Part shown: piece after piece, positions 1 to 10,567 of the stretch | Layout of the letters: each line of letters begins with the position of its first letter | How positions within the stretch are numbered: position 1 is the first letter of the stretch | Assembly: GCF_000275845.1 (NCBI RefSeq) | Contig: NW_006766931.1 | Coordinates: forward strand, 197,702 to 236,115 | Direction of reading: 5' to 3' | DNA from: Dichomitus squalens LYAD-421 SS1 | Taxonomy: Eukaryota > Basidiomycota > Agaricomycetes > Polyporales > Polyporaceae | Length of the DNA stretch: 38,414 bases | Translations under genes and position numbers: made by a program | The notes under the pieces: generated by a model | What the model saw: only the letters and a program-made list of their open reading frames with translations | What the model was told of the DNA's origin: nothing | The model's database searches: none

Positions 1-62
<62 letters not shown>
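1..62. repeat. ATA trinucleotide microsatellite
   Basis: The first ~62 bases are an uninterrupted ATA/TAA trinucleotide run of about 20 units. It begins at the window edge, so its full length is unknown. Confidence 0.97.
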
Positions 63-63
<1 letters not shown>

Positions 64-935
64 GCTCACAAAAGTCAGGCACGAATTGACCCATCCATTT
101 CGGGCGTCTGCAGATTTACCGGTAAATTACATGTTAAATTACATAGGCTAATATGCATAGGTCAATCTCGGTCGCGAGTTTCACCGTGCCCTGTATGCAT
201 GCCGGACCGCGTCATCACCTCGAAAGGAAGCTTCTTGTCAGTGCGTCCGAAGACGGCGCGATCCTGCGCAACATCGCGTTACACCGTGGGATGCGCCCGG
301 TGCCCGTCTATCCCGCGCTCTCCCTGGACGACTATCGCATGTTATCTCTGGCGCGAGACCATCGATTCGGCTTCACTCGTGCGAGGCTCTGCTGTGTCGA
401 GGTCATGCAGAATGTCCCAGAAAATATACAGGTAGATAGCGTTCATTATTGCGATACAGTGTACGGCGCACTACGAAAATTGAGCGAGCGACAGACCGTG
501 GAGCGCAGCGCTAGTCAACGTGCGCTATAAACATAAACGAAGCAGGCTCGAGCAAGATAGTGTAGAAGTGTCATTCCGATTCTACGCGGTTTGAAGACAG
601 GACCGGTAGACGTGAACTGGTCTGGGTGGGGGTAACGGGGTGAATATGTGGATATTGGAATCGTAGTCTGGGACAAGCGGTTTCGCTCCATGTCTGCTAC
701 CGTACGTAGGCTACAGTCAAACACTGAATGAGTCCATGCCGCCCGTCCCCAATCAACCAATGAGGAGTCTTGAGGATGTTCGTGCAGGCGATGAGCGTGC
801 GCGAGCGGATGCCTGCGCGGCACGGCGACAGCAGGCGGGATGAAATATAGGCCAGAAGGGCACTCGCGCAAGCAGGGAACCGAGCAGCGTCAAGCGACAC
901 ACCGACGCGCCTGCGAACAGCGACTGACATCGTGC
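63..935. other. No recognisable gene; downstream flank of the cysteine-rich membrane protein
   Basis: This stretch follows the stop codon of the minus-strand gene at 936. A 125-codon plus-strand ATG reading frame (153-530) and a minus-strand frame (515-871) exist, but neither shows a domain, signal peptide or splice pattern that I recognise. I treat the region as intergenic with possible 3' UTR near 936. Confidence 0.5.
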
Positions 936-2582
936 TCAGAACCGCCCTACATCTTGGTGACTCCGCTGGCCCATCATCAGGTCCTCGTCCGACCGGTCGT
1001 CGATCTGCGAGTTGTCGTCTGACACGTAGTACCTCAGCCCGCTGCTCTTCGTCGTCGGCTGCAGCATCGGCGCCCCCGAGTCCTCGGACTGCATGCCGCC
1101 CTCGCGGCTGTACAACGTGCTCCCGCGCGGGCTGCCCCCGCCGGGCGTGTAGGCCATGAGCGAGTGCCGTGCCGTCTCCTGCATTAGCAAAATGTTCTGG
1201 CGGAACGCGTTCTGTGGGCGCGGGCGTAGCGTGAGTGTTGAGGAAAGGGTGATTGCAAGGGATCGGCTAGCGTACCTGCTCGCGCCAGTACTGGAGACGC
1301 TTCTCGCGCTCCGCATCGCGGTCCTTCTTGTGAAAGAAGTACAGCGCGACCAGCGTGCCGACCATGCCTCCGAGAATACAGACCGCGACGACCACGTACA
1401 CCCATTTCTTCACCTGGACCGGAGTGTCCGTCGTCACGCCGCACGTGCCGTTCGCCAGGCAATTGTACGTGCTGCACTCCTTGTCGGCGTCGCACTGTTC
1501 CCCGATCGCTTTAGTCTGTACACAGACCAGTTGCTGCGAGTCGCAGTACAGGCCAACTTTGCAGTTACCCCTGCAAGGGCATGTTCGTTAGCGTCATAAA
1601 TAGACATGATGTAGAAGGTACCGCAAATAGACTCCAGGGAAGCGCGGAGTTTCAGAGACTGATGGTCACCGCCGCGGGAACCATTCCAAGTCTGTAGGAG
1701 CATGACGCTGCGTTCGGGCGTCCAGCGGCAACCGCTACACAAAAGCCAGGACATCTCCTGACAAATAGAGACGCTATTTGCTTCATTGCAATCGAGTGCA
1801 CCAGTAGACGCAGGCTTATGTCTTGGAAGTATTGCTGCGGCGTTGTCGAGTTCATGCCAGCGCTCTCGCGTCGCCACAAATAGTCCAGGCGCACCACAAC
1901 TACGATAGGTAAATCGATGGAATACACACCTGGACACGATATCGACAAATTCTCCATCAGGACCGTAGGCGGTATAAGCGGTGTTTTGCACGATGCAGGG
2001 AAGGCCGATCGTGACGTTTGCCCACCTACAAGCGAACAGGCGGTCGGTCCCAGTCATAACAGAAGAGCGGACGACAGGACGCACATGCAGATGTTGTTGA
2101 GGCAAACCGAGCCGTTCACGTTCAGCCCGAAGCCAGACGTGTCCGCGAGATCCTTGAAGTCGGGCGGTCCCTCGCATTCGTCTTCCGGTCACCAAAGCTC
2201 AGCGATGCCGCGTACCAGGTGAATCACTCCGCTAGCACTCACCATCGCGGTTAAATTGGCATGCGCTCCCGACGGGGAGGAGGTTTTGACACTGGTCCTG
2301 CTCGTCTGGGCAGAATTGGCCCTTGGGACACTTGTCGGGGACGGTAACGTTGGAGAGGTAGCCGAAGGGGAACTCGTCGTTGCGGCATCCGCGGAGGGCG
2401 CAGGTCGAGTTGGATGCACAGAAGGTCATGGCGTCGCAGTCAGTCTGGAACTGGAAGGTGCCCTCCTGGAGCTTCTGATGGGCGGGGTCGCATGGCTGGA
2501 GCCATGGGACGTCGCCGGCGCGAACCTGGACAGCGGCGAGAGAGAAAAGGAGCGTAGAGGGTAGCAAGAGCGAGGGCAGCAT
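936..2582 (-). CDS. Cysteine-rich single-pass membrane protein, receptor-like, function unknown
   Basis: Five exons on the minus strand: 2582-2243, 2181-2085, 2025-1930, 1570-1276 and 1211-936. They join in frame to 367 residues. The start at 2582 is chosen because it opens directly with a signal peptide (MLPSLLLPSTLLFSLAAVQV); an upstream in-frame start at 2699 would bury it. The ectodomain has many cysteines in EGF-like spacing, including CPKGQFCPDEQDQC and CDADKECSTYNC, plus NxS/T glycosylation sites. One membrane helix lies at residues 235-257, followed by basic residues and a Ser/Asp-rich tail ending in GRF. From memory, Agaricomycetes carry similar proteins with this order (Cys-rich lumen, helix, tail with ALRQN-like and SSGLRYY-like motifs), but I know no function. 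Intron 3 (1571-1929) is 359 nt, far longer than its neighbours. The gene is divergent from the membrane protein at 3420. Confidence 0.85.
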
Positions 2583-3419
2583 GGCGGAGGAGGCCGAGCG
2601 GGCGGGGCGGGGCCAAGGTCGTTGAGGGAGGGATGAAGGAGAAGAGATGACAGACTGGTCCGCCCAAGCAGACAAGCACATCCACAAGCGCCCGATCACA
2701 GCACCCGTCCCGGCGTCGTCGCCATGCGAGCCGCCGCCCAGCTCGCTCTCCGTCTCCCGTCATACCCGTCTGCGGTGCTCAACGGCGGTGACGATAAGAG
2801 CACATTTTCTAACCCTATAGCTATCAATTCTGTCTTTTTCCACGCGAATGTCCTCCCATATCCGAGACAATCTGCGCATATATTCAAGTTTCTGGTCGGG
2901 AGCGCGATGGTAGCTATGTGGGCGGTGTTGGTGAGTTCGTCTCACAAGAGTTCCGGTTTTGCGCTCATCGCTTTGTGCGGTCATATACGCTGTAGTAGGT
3001 ATGAAATGAGAAACTACATCGCAACATGAACAAAGCTTCAGGACATTGCCTTAGAACTGGAATACAGTATATCCTTAGGAGAATCTCTGCGTTTCCAGAG
3101 AACAACTCGAGTCTGGGTGGCATCAACTACACACGATCCTGTATGACTTTTCCTCCTACCATTCCGTTGCTAAACGTCTATGGACTCTTATCCAATACTT
3201 TGTCCTTCCGCTCGCCTGGCCTCCTGGTCGCAATCCAAATGTCATCAGCGGTTGACACCACAACGATGCCGAAAGATGAGCGCGATGGCTGGCATCATCG
3301 CATGGCCGGCTGTTATCCTCCACTGCGCTACTAGCTTCGGTTTGCCTATTCTTTTCGTCTCGTGTGCTTTCATCCTTGGCCTCAGACAATCGACTACCTC
3401 TAGGACAAGCACTGCGAAG
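2583..3419. promoter_or_regulatory. Divergent intergenic region between two membrane-protein genes
   Basis: About 840 nt separate the two divergent starts, so the region must hold both promoters and 5' UTRs. An in-frame extension of the plus gene is open from 3180 but lacks strong support. I see no clear TATA box or binding motif that I would name. Confidence 0.5.
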
Positions 3420-4913
3420 ATGGCGCCGGTTCCGACTACGCCTGCTTCTTCGAAGAACACTACTTTCTGGACCCCAACCGTCATTGTGGCGGTTATATCT
3501 ATCCTCCTCCTGGTTTTTTCGGCCGTCGGCGCGACCGCCTTCTTGATCCACCTTCGCTACCGTCCCCGCATCCGAACGCGCTCGAACGCCCAGGCTCAAG
3601 ATATCCCCGAGGACGTTCCTGAAGATAAAGTTCAAGGCGAACATGCCGCTCATCTTGACACCAACCCATCCGCCATATGGTCTGGTTTGATGCCTTCGAC
3701 TCGCTCTCGGCCGACGTCTGGGTCCAGGCCTCCTGAGCCCGAGTTTCCCTGGCCTGTACTCGCTGTGCTCCCGGCACTCCGCCCCAAGGAACCCATCCAC
3801 GCACGGCTCAAGAAAACTATGTTGTGGTGGGAAAAAGACGAAGTCAAGGTGCGCGTCTCCTCTACCGGTTCTGGCCTCATCCTGATATATGCGCCCTAGC
3901 ATGAGCCATTTACCGTCGCCGACGTCATGAGAGCGATCGAAGAGGTGAGTGGGCACACGGAAGGCGTCCCTCAGCCAGATTCCGCGAACAAGTTGGAGGG
4001 AGCATCTCCTGCTTTCTATCAGGACATGCCTGAAATCGTCGTCCATCCGTGCGATGGCACGCCGTCTTTCTCTCCAGCTGAAGACGACTCGAGTCTGGCC
4101 ATCACCTCTGCGTCTCTGCCGACCAATGAGATAGACGTATCAGATATGTCTATCGCCACCATGCCCTTGACGAGCCCTACAGATGGCTCGTACTCTGAGC
4201 CCGGAACTCCCCTCGTCGCGACGCCTCTCGAGGAATCCTTTTCGCTGCCGTCCGTCGCATTCACGAAGTCTCTCCGGGTTCCGATCGACTCAATCACCGC
4301 TCCTCACGAGAGTATCGCCGTCAACTTCTCCAACTTCTCCGGGCAGAAATTCGTATTGTCTGCCCCACCTTCGACGCGATTCTTCCCTGGCCGCAGCAAA
4401 CGTTCCAACGTCGGCCCACCAATCGGCCTCGGCCTCTTGTCTCCGAGAGCTCTAGGGACGACGGGTTTAGGACTGCTACCCGCACTCAAAGAAATCTCCG
4501 AGGACGACGAGACTGGTTCCTGCGAGCACCCCTACTCAGCATTCCGCTCTGATAGCTCCGTGGCTGACCTCGTCCCAGCCCTCGAATATATCGTTACTAA
4601 CACCGTCAAATCCGTCCCCTCGGGGTCCACTCACGCCCAGATCGTGCCGTCCCACAGTACGTCTTCATCGGATATCAGCGCTGTCGATGCTTCCGGTTGC
4701 GCCTCGCAGTCGTCGTCGTATTCTCGGTCGACGTGGGACAGCAACGATCCCCTGAGCGAGCGGCTGACGCGCCTGGTCAGAGCGTTCGCCACCCCCACCC
4801 CTCCGGGTGGCGAGGAGAGCGACGAGGAAGCCGAACAGGCTTTCAGGGACACGTCCGCGTCCGAGGACGGGAACTCAATTGAGTGCTACGCCAACCTCGA
4901 CGCGTGGATGTGA
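3420..4913 (+). CDS. Single-pass membrane protein with long cytosolic tail, function unknown
   Basis: Two exons, 3420-3848 and 3900-4913, join in phase 0 across a 51-nt intron (donor GTGCGC, acceptor CCCTAG) to give 480 residues. The start at 3420 sits in a good Kozak context (A at -3, G at +4). Translation could also begin at 3180, 3276 or 3285 in the same frame, which would add a hydrophobic segment that might act as a signal peptide. From the 3420 start the protein has a short Ser/Thr/Pro-rich N-terminus with an NTT glycosylation site at 13-15. A helix follows at about 20-43 (TVIVAVISILLLVFSAVGAT), then HLRYRPR as a stop-transfer signal. The remaining ~430 residues are Ser/Pro/acidic-rich and probably mostly disordered. 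I recognise no catalytic domain. The N-out orientation is inferred from the positive residues after the helix. Confidence 0.75.
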
Positions 4914-6077
4914 ATTGGGCAGGGCATTACCATGCAGAGGGTTGCATGCGTTGTTTAGGTCTGACCTAGGTCTGTGCCCTCTCTTAGCGCCAGAGGTTTC
5001 TCCGCTTGGTTGTTATCGTAATACTTGTCTTTCTCGGACTGGACTATCTGGACTGTCCCCTTGTGATCTTTGTATCTTGGGCTTGGTACTGGTCGGCAAA
5101 TCTGGGTCCTCTCAATGTTCTTTGGTAATCGGTTAGCTTGGAACATAGCTCGATGCTGTAGTATCAATGTATGTTACCGTCCCTTACATGTACTCGTCAT
5201 ATGCTGATCCCATTCAGTCAGGTTCACAGAGAATCGTTGGCTTCGAAGCTTCGTTTCCTTGTGCAACTATCATACTTTCTTAAGGGCATCTTCCCTTCCG
5301 CTCCACAATATGATTGCGCTCGCGTTTGACGTTTGGACTGCACCCGAGACTGAGTCTGCGAACACCTGAGCTTCGCCGCTGCCGGTGTTAGACACTGGTG
5401 GGTATGCTGCTCTTGTTCACCGTGCCCGGTCATGTATGCTGACTCCACGCTTGCCAAAGATTCGCCAGGGCGGCGATACGTTCTGTGGTATCACTGCGAC
5501 CTAAGCAATCATATTAATCTCAACCGAACAGTTTAAGGCCGCCGTACTCATCTATGAGCTTCATTCAACGAGTGACGACGGTGAGAGCAGATAGGAGGAT
5601 GAAACCGTAATCTTGCGGATCGAGAGGTGAATGAAATTGACGAGAGTACTCGGTGACCTGCTGATGTGTGCTCTTCAGGCTACACCACTTGCCTACATCT
5701 TGGCTATGAATAGCACCGGGGTTGAGTACTGACAGCGCGTCTACTTGTTCGAGGCCGTCGGACTGTGAGAGCGCATCATCCTGAGTAGCACCATAAACCT
5801 GTGCAATGCAGTAGAGAGCTTCAGCGTGTCTTGTTAGATATGGAAGTATGAGACACATGACCTTGCGGGGAAACTCTTCCGTTCCTCGTCCATCAAGAGA
5901 AGGCGGAAGGCTGCAATACGTCATCCTAGGTCGGTGCGTTTCGCATTCAACGCGACTCACTTGCTGGTTTGCCACTGATCCACTCTATGTGGAACAGACT
6001 GACAGGAGGACACCGTGGAGTCGCTTGATATAAAGTTGGACCGCCAAGGGGGGTGTCTCTCCGAATCCGCTCGCAAG
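4914..6077. other. Intergenic, no supported gene
   Basis: The segment separates two plus-strand genes and should include a 3' UTR and the alcohol oxidase promoter. A 136-codon minus-strand open frame (5565-5975) starts only with GTG and matches nothing I recognise, so it is not called. Confidence 0.5.
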
Positions 6078-8638
6078 ATGACTACACCCCAGCTTTTCGA
6101 CGAGTACGATATCATATTTGCGGGAGGTGCGTCGAACCTTAACCGTCGACCTAGGGTACTAATGTCCCTACGCATGCAGGTGGCACTGCTGCTGGTGTCA
6201 TCGTTGGACGACTGGCTGCGGCGGACCCGTCTCTGCGTATTCTCATCCTTGAGATCGGGCCAACCGTCCGAGACAATCTCGCCCATATCCAGCCGGGTCG
6301 CTTTCTGACACATCTGTTGCCCGAGTCCCAGACCGTCAAGCACGTTATCGGCAAGCCAAGCGAGCATCTGAATGGTCGTCAGCTCTCGACCCAGTGCGGG
6401 CAGTGCGTTGGGGGTGGCTCCAGCGTCAACTGTAAGTCACAGTCCGGACGTTGAGACATCTACGCTCTGACGCACTCCCTGCGAAGTCATGAAGTACACG
6501 CGTGCGCCTGCCTCCGACTATGACGACTGGGCGCATCTGTATAATAACCCTGGCTGGAGCTTCCACGAGCTGCTCTCCTTTATCAAGAAGGTGCGTAGAT
6601 TGTCCGGCGCGCCTTCCGATAACGTTCAAGGTTCTCATTGGCTTGCAGGTAGAAACGTACCAGAATGTGCCCAATAGACCTACACATGGATATGATGGAC
6701 CTCTCAAAGTCTCGTATGGCGGTGCTCTCACCAGCGTAGGGACCGACTTCGTTGAGACTGTGCTGCGCTATGACCGGACTCGCACAGCTGTCGACGATGC
6801 GAACAGCATGGTGCAAGACGTGAATCGTATCGAGGTGCATCGCGGTATTCTATTGACGCATGACTTGATGTTGACATACGAGTCCAACGCGCCTGCTTTC
6901 GCAGCCCTGGCCCAAGTGGATCGACGGGAAGACCGGCCGTCGGTCCGATGTGGCGCATCACTACATTTATCCAGCTCTCGACAAGTCAAAAAACGTGCAC
7001 CTCCTCCCTGGATGCGCGGTGAAGAGAGTCGTTATAGAGTATGCGCCGGCACCTTCCAGTTCTTTCCCGTGACTGATGATCGACGTTCGTAGAGAAGGGA
7101 AAGCGACAGGAGTAGAGTTCTTGCACAACATTCTTTTGTCGTCGGACGCTGATACGACACCGCGCATTGTACGCGCGAGCAAGCTTGTCGTTATCTCTGC
7201 TGGAACATTTGGTTCCCCTGGGATCCTGGAACGATCCGGGATAGGCTCCAAAGATATATTGGACCGCAACAGTATCAAGCAAGTGGTGGATTTGCCTGGA
7301 GTCGGAGAGAATTACAATGGTCGGTTTGCCACGTTACATCGATTTTCATATGCTTATGTCCTTGATAGATCATCCACTAATATTTGTGCCCTTCCATGCA
7401 AAGCAGGATGCGGATACCCTTGATGGCATCGTGCGGGGTGATGCCGATGAACTTGAAAGTGCGCAACGTTCGTTTAAATTCTCTTGGCGCATCTCTAGAT
7501 GTTCTACCTTAGAGTGGTCGGCCCAATGGCAACAAAATGGTCAAGGCCTTATGGCAACGAAGTGAGTGGCTTTCTTGCCTTTATGTGTCCCCATGTGCTG
7601 AAGCTAGCACGTCCCAGCGGCCTAGATGGCGGATACAAATTCAGACCATCTGAGAAAGAATTGCGGACGATCGGTCCAGAGTTCGCAGAACGATGGGCGT
7701 CGTATTACGCTAGCACACCAGACCGCCCAATCATGTGGGCTGGTCAGATATCTCAGTGAGGACCCCTGGCAAAGCCTTGCTACCTATATCTGATTACTTG
7801 TACAGGTACGTCGGACTCTCGCCTCCGGCAGCCAACCACAAAGCATTTTGCACGGGCGTATATTCTACGCACCCCGTCGGCACGGGATCCGTGCACATTA
7901 CTTCTGCTCATGATGTCCACTCACCTGTTGATTTCGATACGGGCGTGCTTAGTCGGTACGTGTCCTGCATTGCGATGGCTACAGGAACAAACCTGATCAT
8001 CGCGCACGCAGGAAAGAGGACCTGGCGGTAATGCGATACGCTTGGAAGCTTGCCAGGGAGTATGGTCGACGCATGTCTTCATACAGAGGCGAATACGCTC
8101 CCGATCACCCCACGTTTCCACAAGACAGTGAGGCAGCTGTGTCGCAGGACCATAATACTCCAGTCGCTATCGACGCTCCGGACATCGTGTATACTAAGGA
8201 GGATGACGAGGCGATCGACGACTTCCTGAAGGCTAGAAGTGAGTTTGTTGTCTGACTGGTCTGCAATGGGATATACCATCTCAGATGTGCTGTAGTCATA
8301 ACAGCATGGCATTCGGTGCGTCTCTGCCCCCCCAGAGGATGAGGAGCGTTGAAATCTCAATCGTTGGATCCAGCTTGGAACTTGCGCCATGAAGCCACGC
8401 GATCAGTTTGGTGTCGTCAATTCGCGCCTCACCGTCTATGGCGTTCAAAATCTCAAAGTCGCCGACATGTCTATATGTCCCTCAAACGTTGCGACGGTAC
8501 GTTCACAAACTCTTCCCATATACTTACAGAGATCAAGACGCTTCACTTCAATACTAGAACACCTACTCCACGGCTGTCATGATAGGCGAAAAGGCAGCTG
8601 CCATCATTGCAGAAGATCTTGGTCTTGCGGAGGTATAA
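6078..8638 (+). CDS. GMC-family alcohol (methanol) oxidase, AA3_3-like
   Basis: A flavoenzyme expected to oxidise short primary alcohols with O2, giving aldehyde and H2O2. Fourteen exons: 6078-6126, 6180-6431, 6487-6590, 6649-6834, 6905-7038, 7093-7319, 7369-7458, 7513-7561, 7618-7755, 7806-7955, 8012-8238, 8296-8315, 8374-8496, 8558-8638. Together they give 609 residues, near the family's usual ~650. Visible are the FAD motif GGGTAAG (16-22), GGGSSVN (94-100), GMC signature 2 GTFGSPGILERSGIG (279-293), the catalytic His in TAWHSLGTC (His541) and the partner Asn in NTYST (Asn584). The 54-nt intron 7459-7512 is in frame without a stop; I splice it because the joined text (DELEKWSAQW) reads like the family. 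Donor GTGCAT at 6835 is atypical. The C-terminus (GLAEV) has no PTS1 peroxisome signal, unlike yeast AOX. Methanol preference is inferred from family resemblance only. Confidence 0.92.
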
Positions 8639-9383
8639 TGACTCCTACTGTCCTTCCGGGTTGTGTCCTGTGCACCGCGATATAAGTCAGTGATTGTGTC
8701 TTCCTTGGTCCATGTTATCGATATATATCAGTCCTTCGGTATAACGCGAGCAAGTGGAGCGCCGGACACAAGTTATATCCGATATATCCCTTACAGGATT
8801 CTTTCACGACGGAGTCCAGACGTTGTCTCATACCAGTTAGAGCGTTGCGCGACATACATGGGAGAAATGTGTTCCTAGGCCAAGACCTCAGGGGTATGAA
8901 AGTTCGACCTCTTCCTCTCTGTCGTCTCAGGAAACTGAAGATGTTCACCATGGATACTCCCGCACTGATTCCGGCGAGATGTGAGATCTCAGGTGGGCCA
9001 TCTCAGTGCACGACGGTGCACTGGGCCTGGTAGTACAGCCTCCCCTGGATGACATCGGCCGGTGCCATGCCCACCCAGATTAGCGCTCCTCATAAGCGCT
9101 CACCAAGTATGACTCCCGGACCGCTGCTCAGGCCTTTAAGCTCAAGCTTCATGCATTCATGTGTCATGCTTGGAGCCTGTAAGTCAGACTACATTCAACC
9201 TGAAGCGGGTACACACTTTTGAAGATAAAAAGGACACTGTGAGTCTCTGGAAACCCAATAAGAGCCTATATGCCGGGGCCGCGGAGGGCAGTGATTCAGC
9301 GGAGGCACACCCAGGTACGCGTTGGTACTCTGCTGCTCAGCCCTCAATCTGCGATGAGTCTGTGAATCTGCGGAACGATGTAG
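8639..9383. other. Intergenic, possible 5' part of the F-box-like gene
   Basis: Only short open frames occur here. A frame at 9161-9442 and a possible splice acceptor (CTCGGTAG, just before the F-box-like segment at ~9419) suggest an upstream exon of the next gene may lie here, but I cannot place it. Confidence 0.4.
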
Positions 9384-10567
9384 ATGTGCTATACGCTAAC
9401 ACCCTCTTTCTCGGTAGACTCACCAAGCGAACTCTGGCTTGAGATCATCGACTTGATTTCCAACCGCAGCGCTCTATGTCGGCTCATGCAGGAAAACCGC
9501 AAGCTTTGCGCATTGACAGAAGGCGTCCTGTATGGCAACGTCAGCCTTCATTGGGGCGCTGAAGTGACAAAGTTTCAATTGTCGATGAGGTCTTGCCCTC
9601 GCCGCGCGGACACGGTCGCCAGTATCAGCTTCCTGGCGAGTGGGACACATGACGAGCTCATATTTGACATCCTCCCCTCTCTGCTGGGTACTCTTCGCAA
9701 TCTGCAACATCTCGTCGTCGAGCAGAATAGAGAAGTCGTCATCGGGGCCCCTTTCACAGCGATAGCCGGAGTGCGCCTCCCCCTGCTTCGTAGTTTTGCA
9801 GCAGACATGCGCGTCAACCAGAAGGATCTCCTGGCCTTTGTTGTCGCCCATGGCAGGTTGCGAGAAATCGACATGCGCTATAGTTACATATTTCCGGACG
9901 ATCCTGAACATGTTCAAGTCATCCCCCACCCTTCCCTCCAGATTCTCACATGCCGTACTCCGTTATTGAGCAGCCAAACGCCAGTCCCTACCAACCTCAC
10001 CCACTTATACAGGCCTTACCTTCTATCTAGGCAACTTCCCGGGATCGTTGCTCTTCTTGGTCCTCAGCTGTTAGCTTGAGGGTGGGGGAGTGTTTCCCAA
10101 TCGAGCGCAGCTCGCCTTGGTCTCTGCTGGACGTTGTCACTAATTTCCCTCGTCTTCGCTTCTTTCACGTGGAAATGTTGCACGTAGGTGTATTTATCGT
10201 GAGTCAGTGGCCTAGTACGATGGTGGCTGATCGGACTTGGGGTCAATAGACGACCCTACCCTCTCTAGGCACAACGTTGGTGGACTGGTTCCGAGACCGA
10301 CAAGCAAGTCGGGTCCTCGGTGCGCGCCCCAAGATGGCACTTGCGTGGACCAACAAGCAGCAATTTCCCCGCACGGAGAAAGAGGAAATTGAATGGGACC
10401 AATACGTGGACAAAGTCGCGGTGCGAGTTCTGACGGAATGGGACAACTACATCGAGCGGATCATTTACAGGCACAGTGCGCGGCCTTACATTTACGGTGA
10501 CTCTCGATGCGGCAGGCGGGATGGGAGGGCAGCTTTTGAAAGCTCAGGATACAGATATGCAGGATGA
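9384..10567 (+). pseudogene. F-box-like protein gene with a frameshift (possible pseudogene or base error)
   Basis: The first open frame, 9384-10079, starts with an F-box-like segment (SELWLEIIDLI, then LCALTEGVLYGNVSL) of the type found in the large basidiomycete F-box families. It continues with leucine-rich text such as LLGTLRNLQHL. It stops at 10079 right after LLGPQL. The next frame, read from ~10071, continues the same protein style (VSLRVGECFPIE, then WSLLDVVTNFPRLRFFHV). It splices in phase 1 over an 81-nt intron (10188-10268) into TTLVDWFRDRQ and ends at 10567. I found no plausible intron that repairs the shift, so a one-base change near 10070 breaks the gene or is a sequencing error. 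F-box proteins act as substrate adaptors of SCF ubiquitin ligases; the target is unknown. The true start may be an upstream exon. Confidence 0.55.

Noticed and set aside
153..530. 125-codon plus-strand open reading frame next to the microsatellite
   Set aside because: No domain, no signal, no intron continuation, and it overlaps other equally open frames in GC-rich sequence.
6078..8638. Alcohol oxidase first appeared broken (stops in every frame)
   Set aside because: Every interruption is explained by a short GT-AG intron, and all exon phases agree, so it is not a pseudogene.
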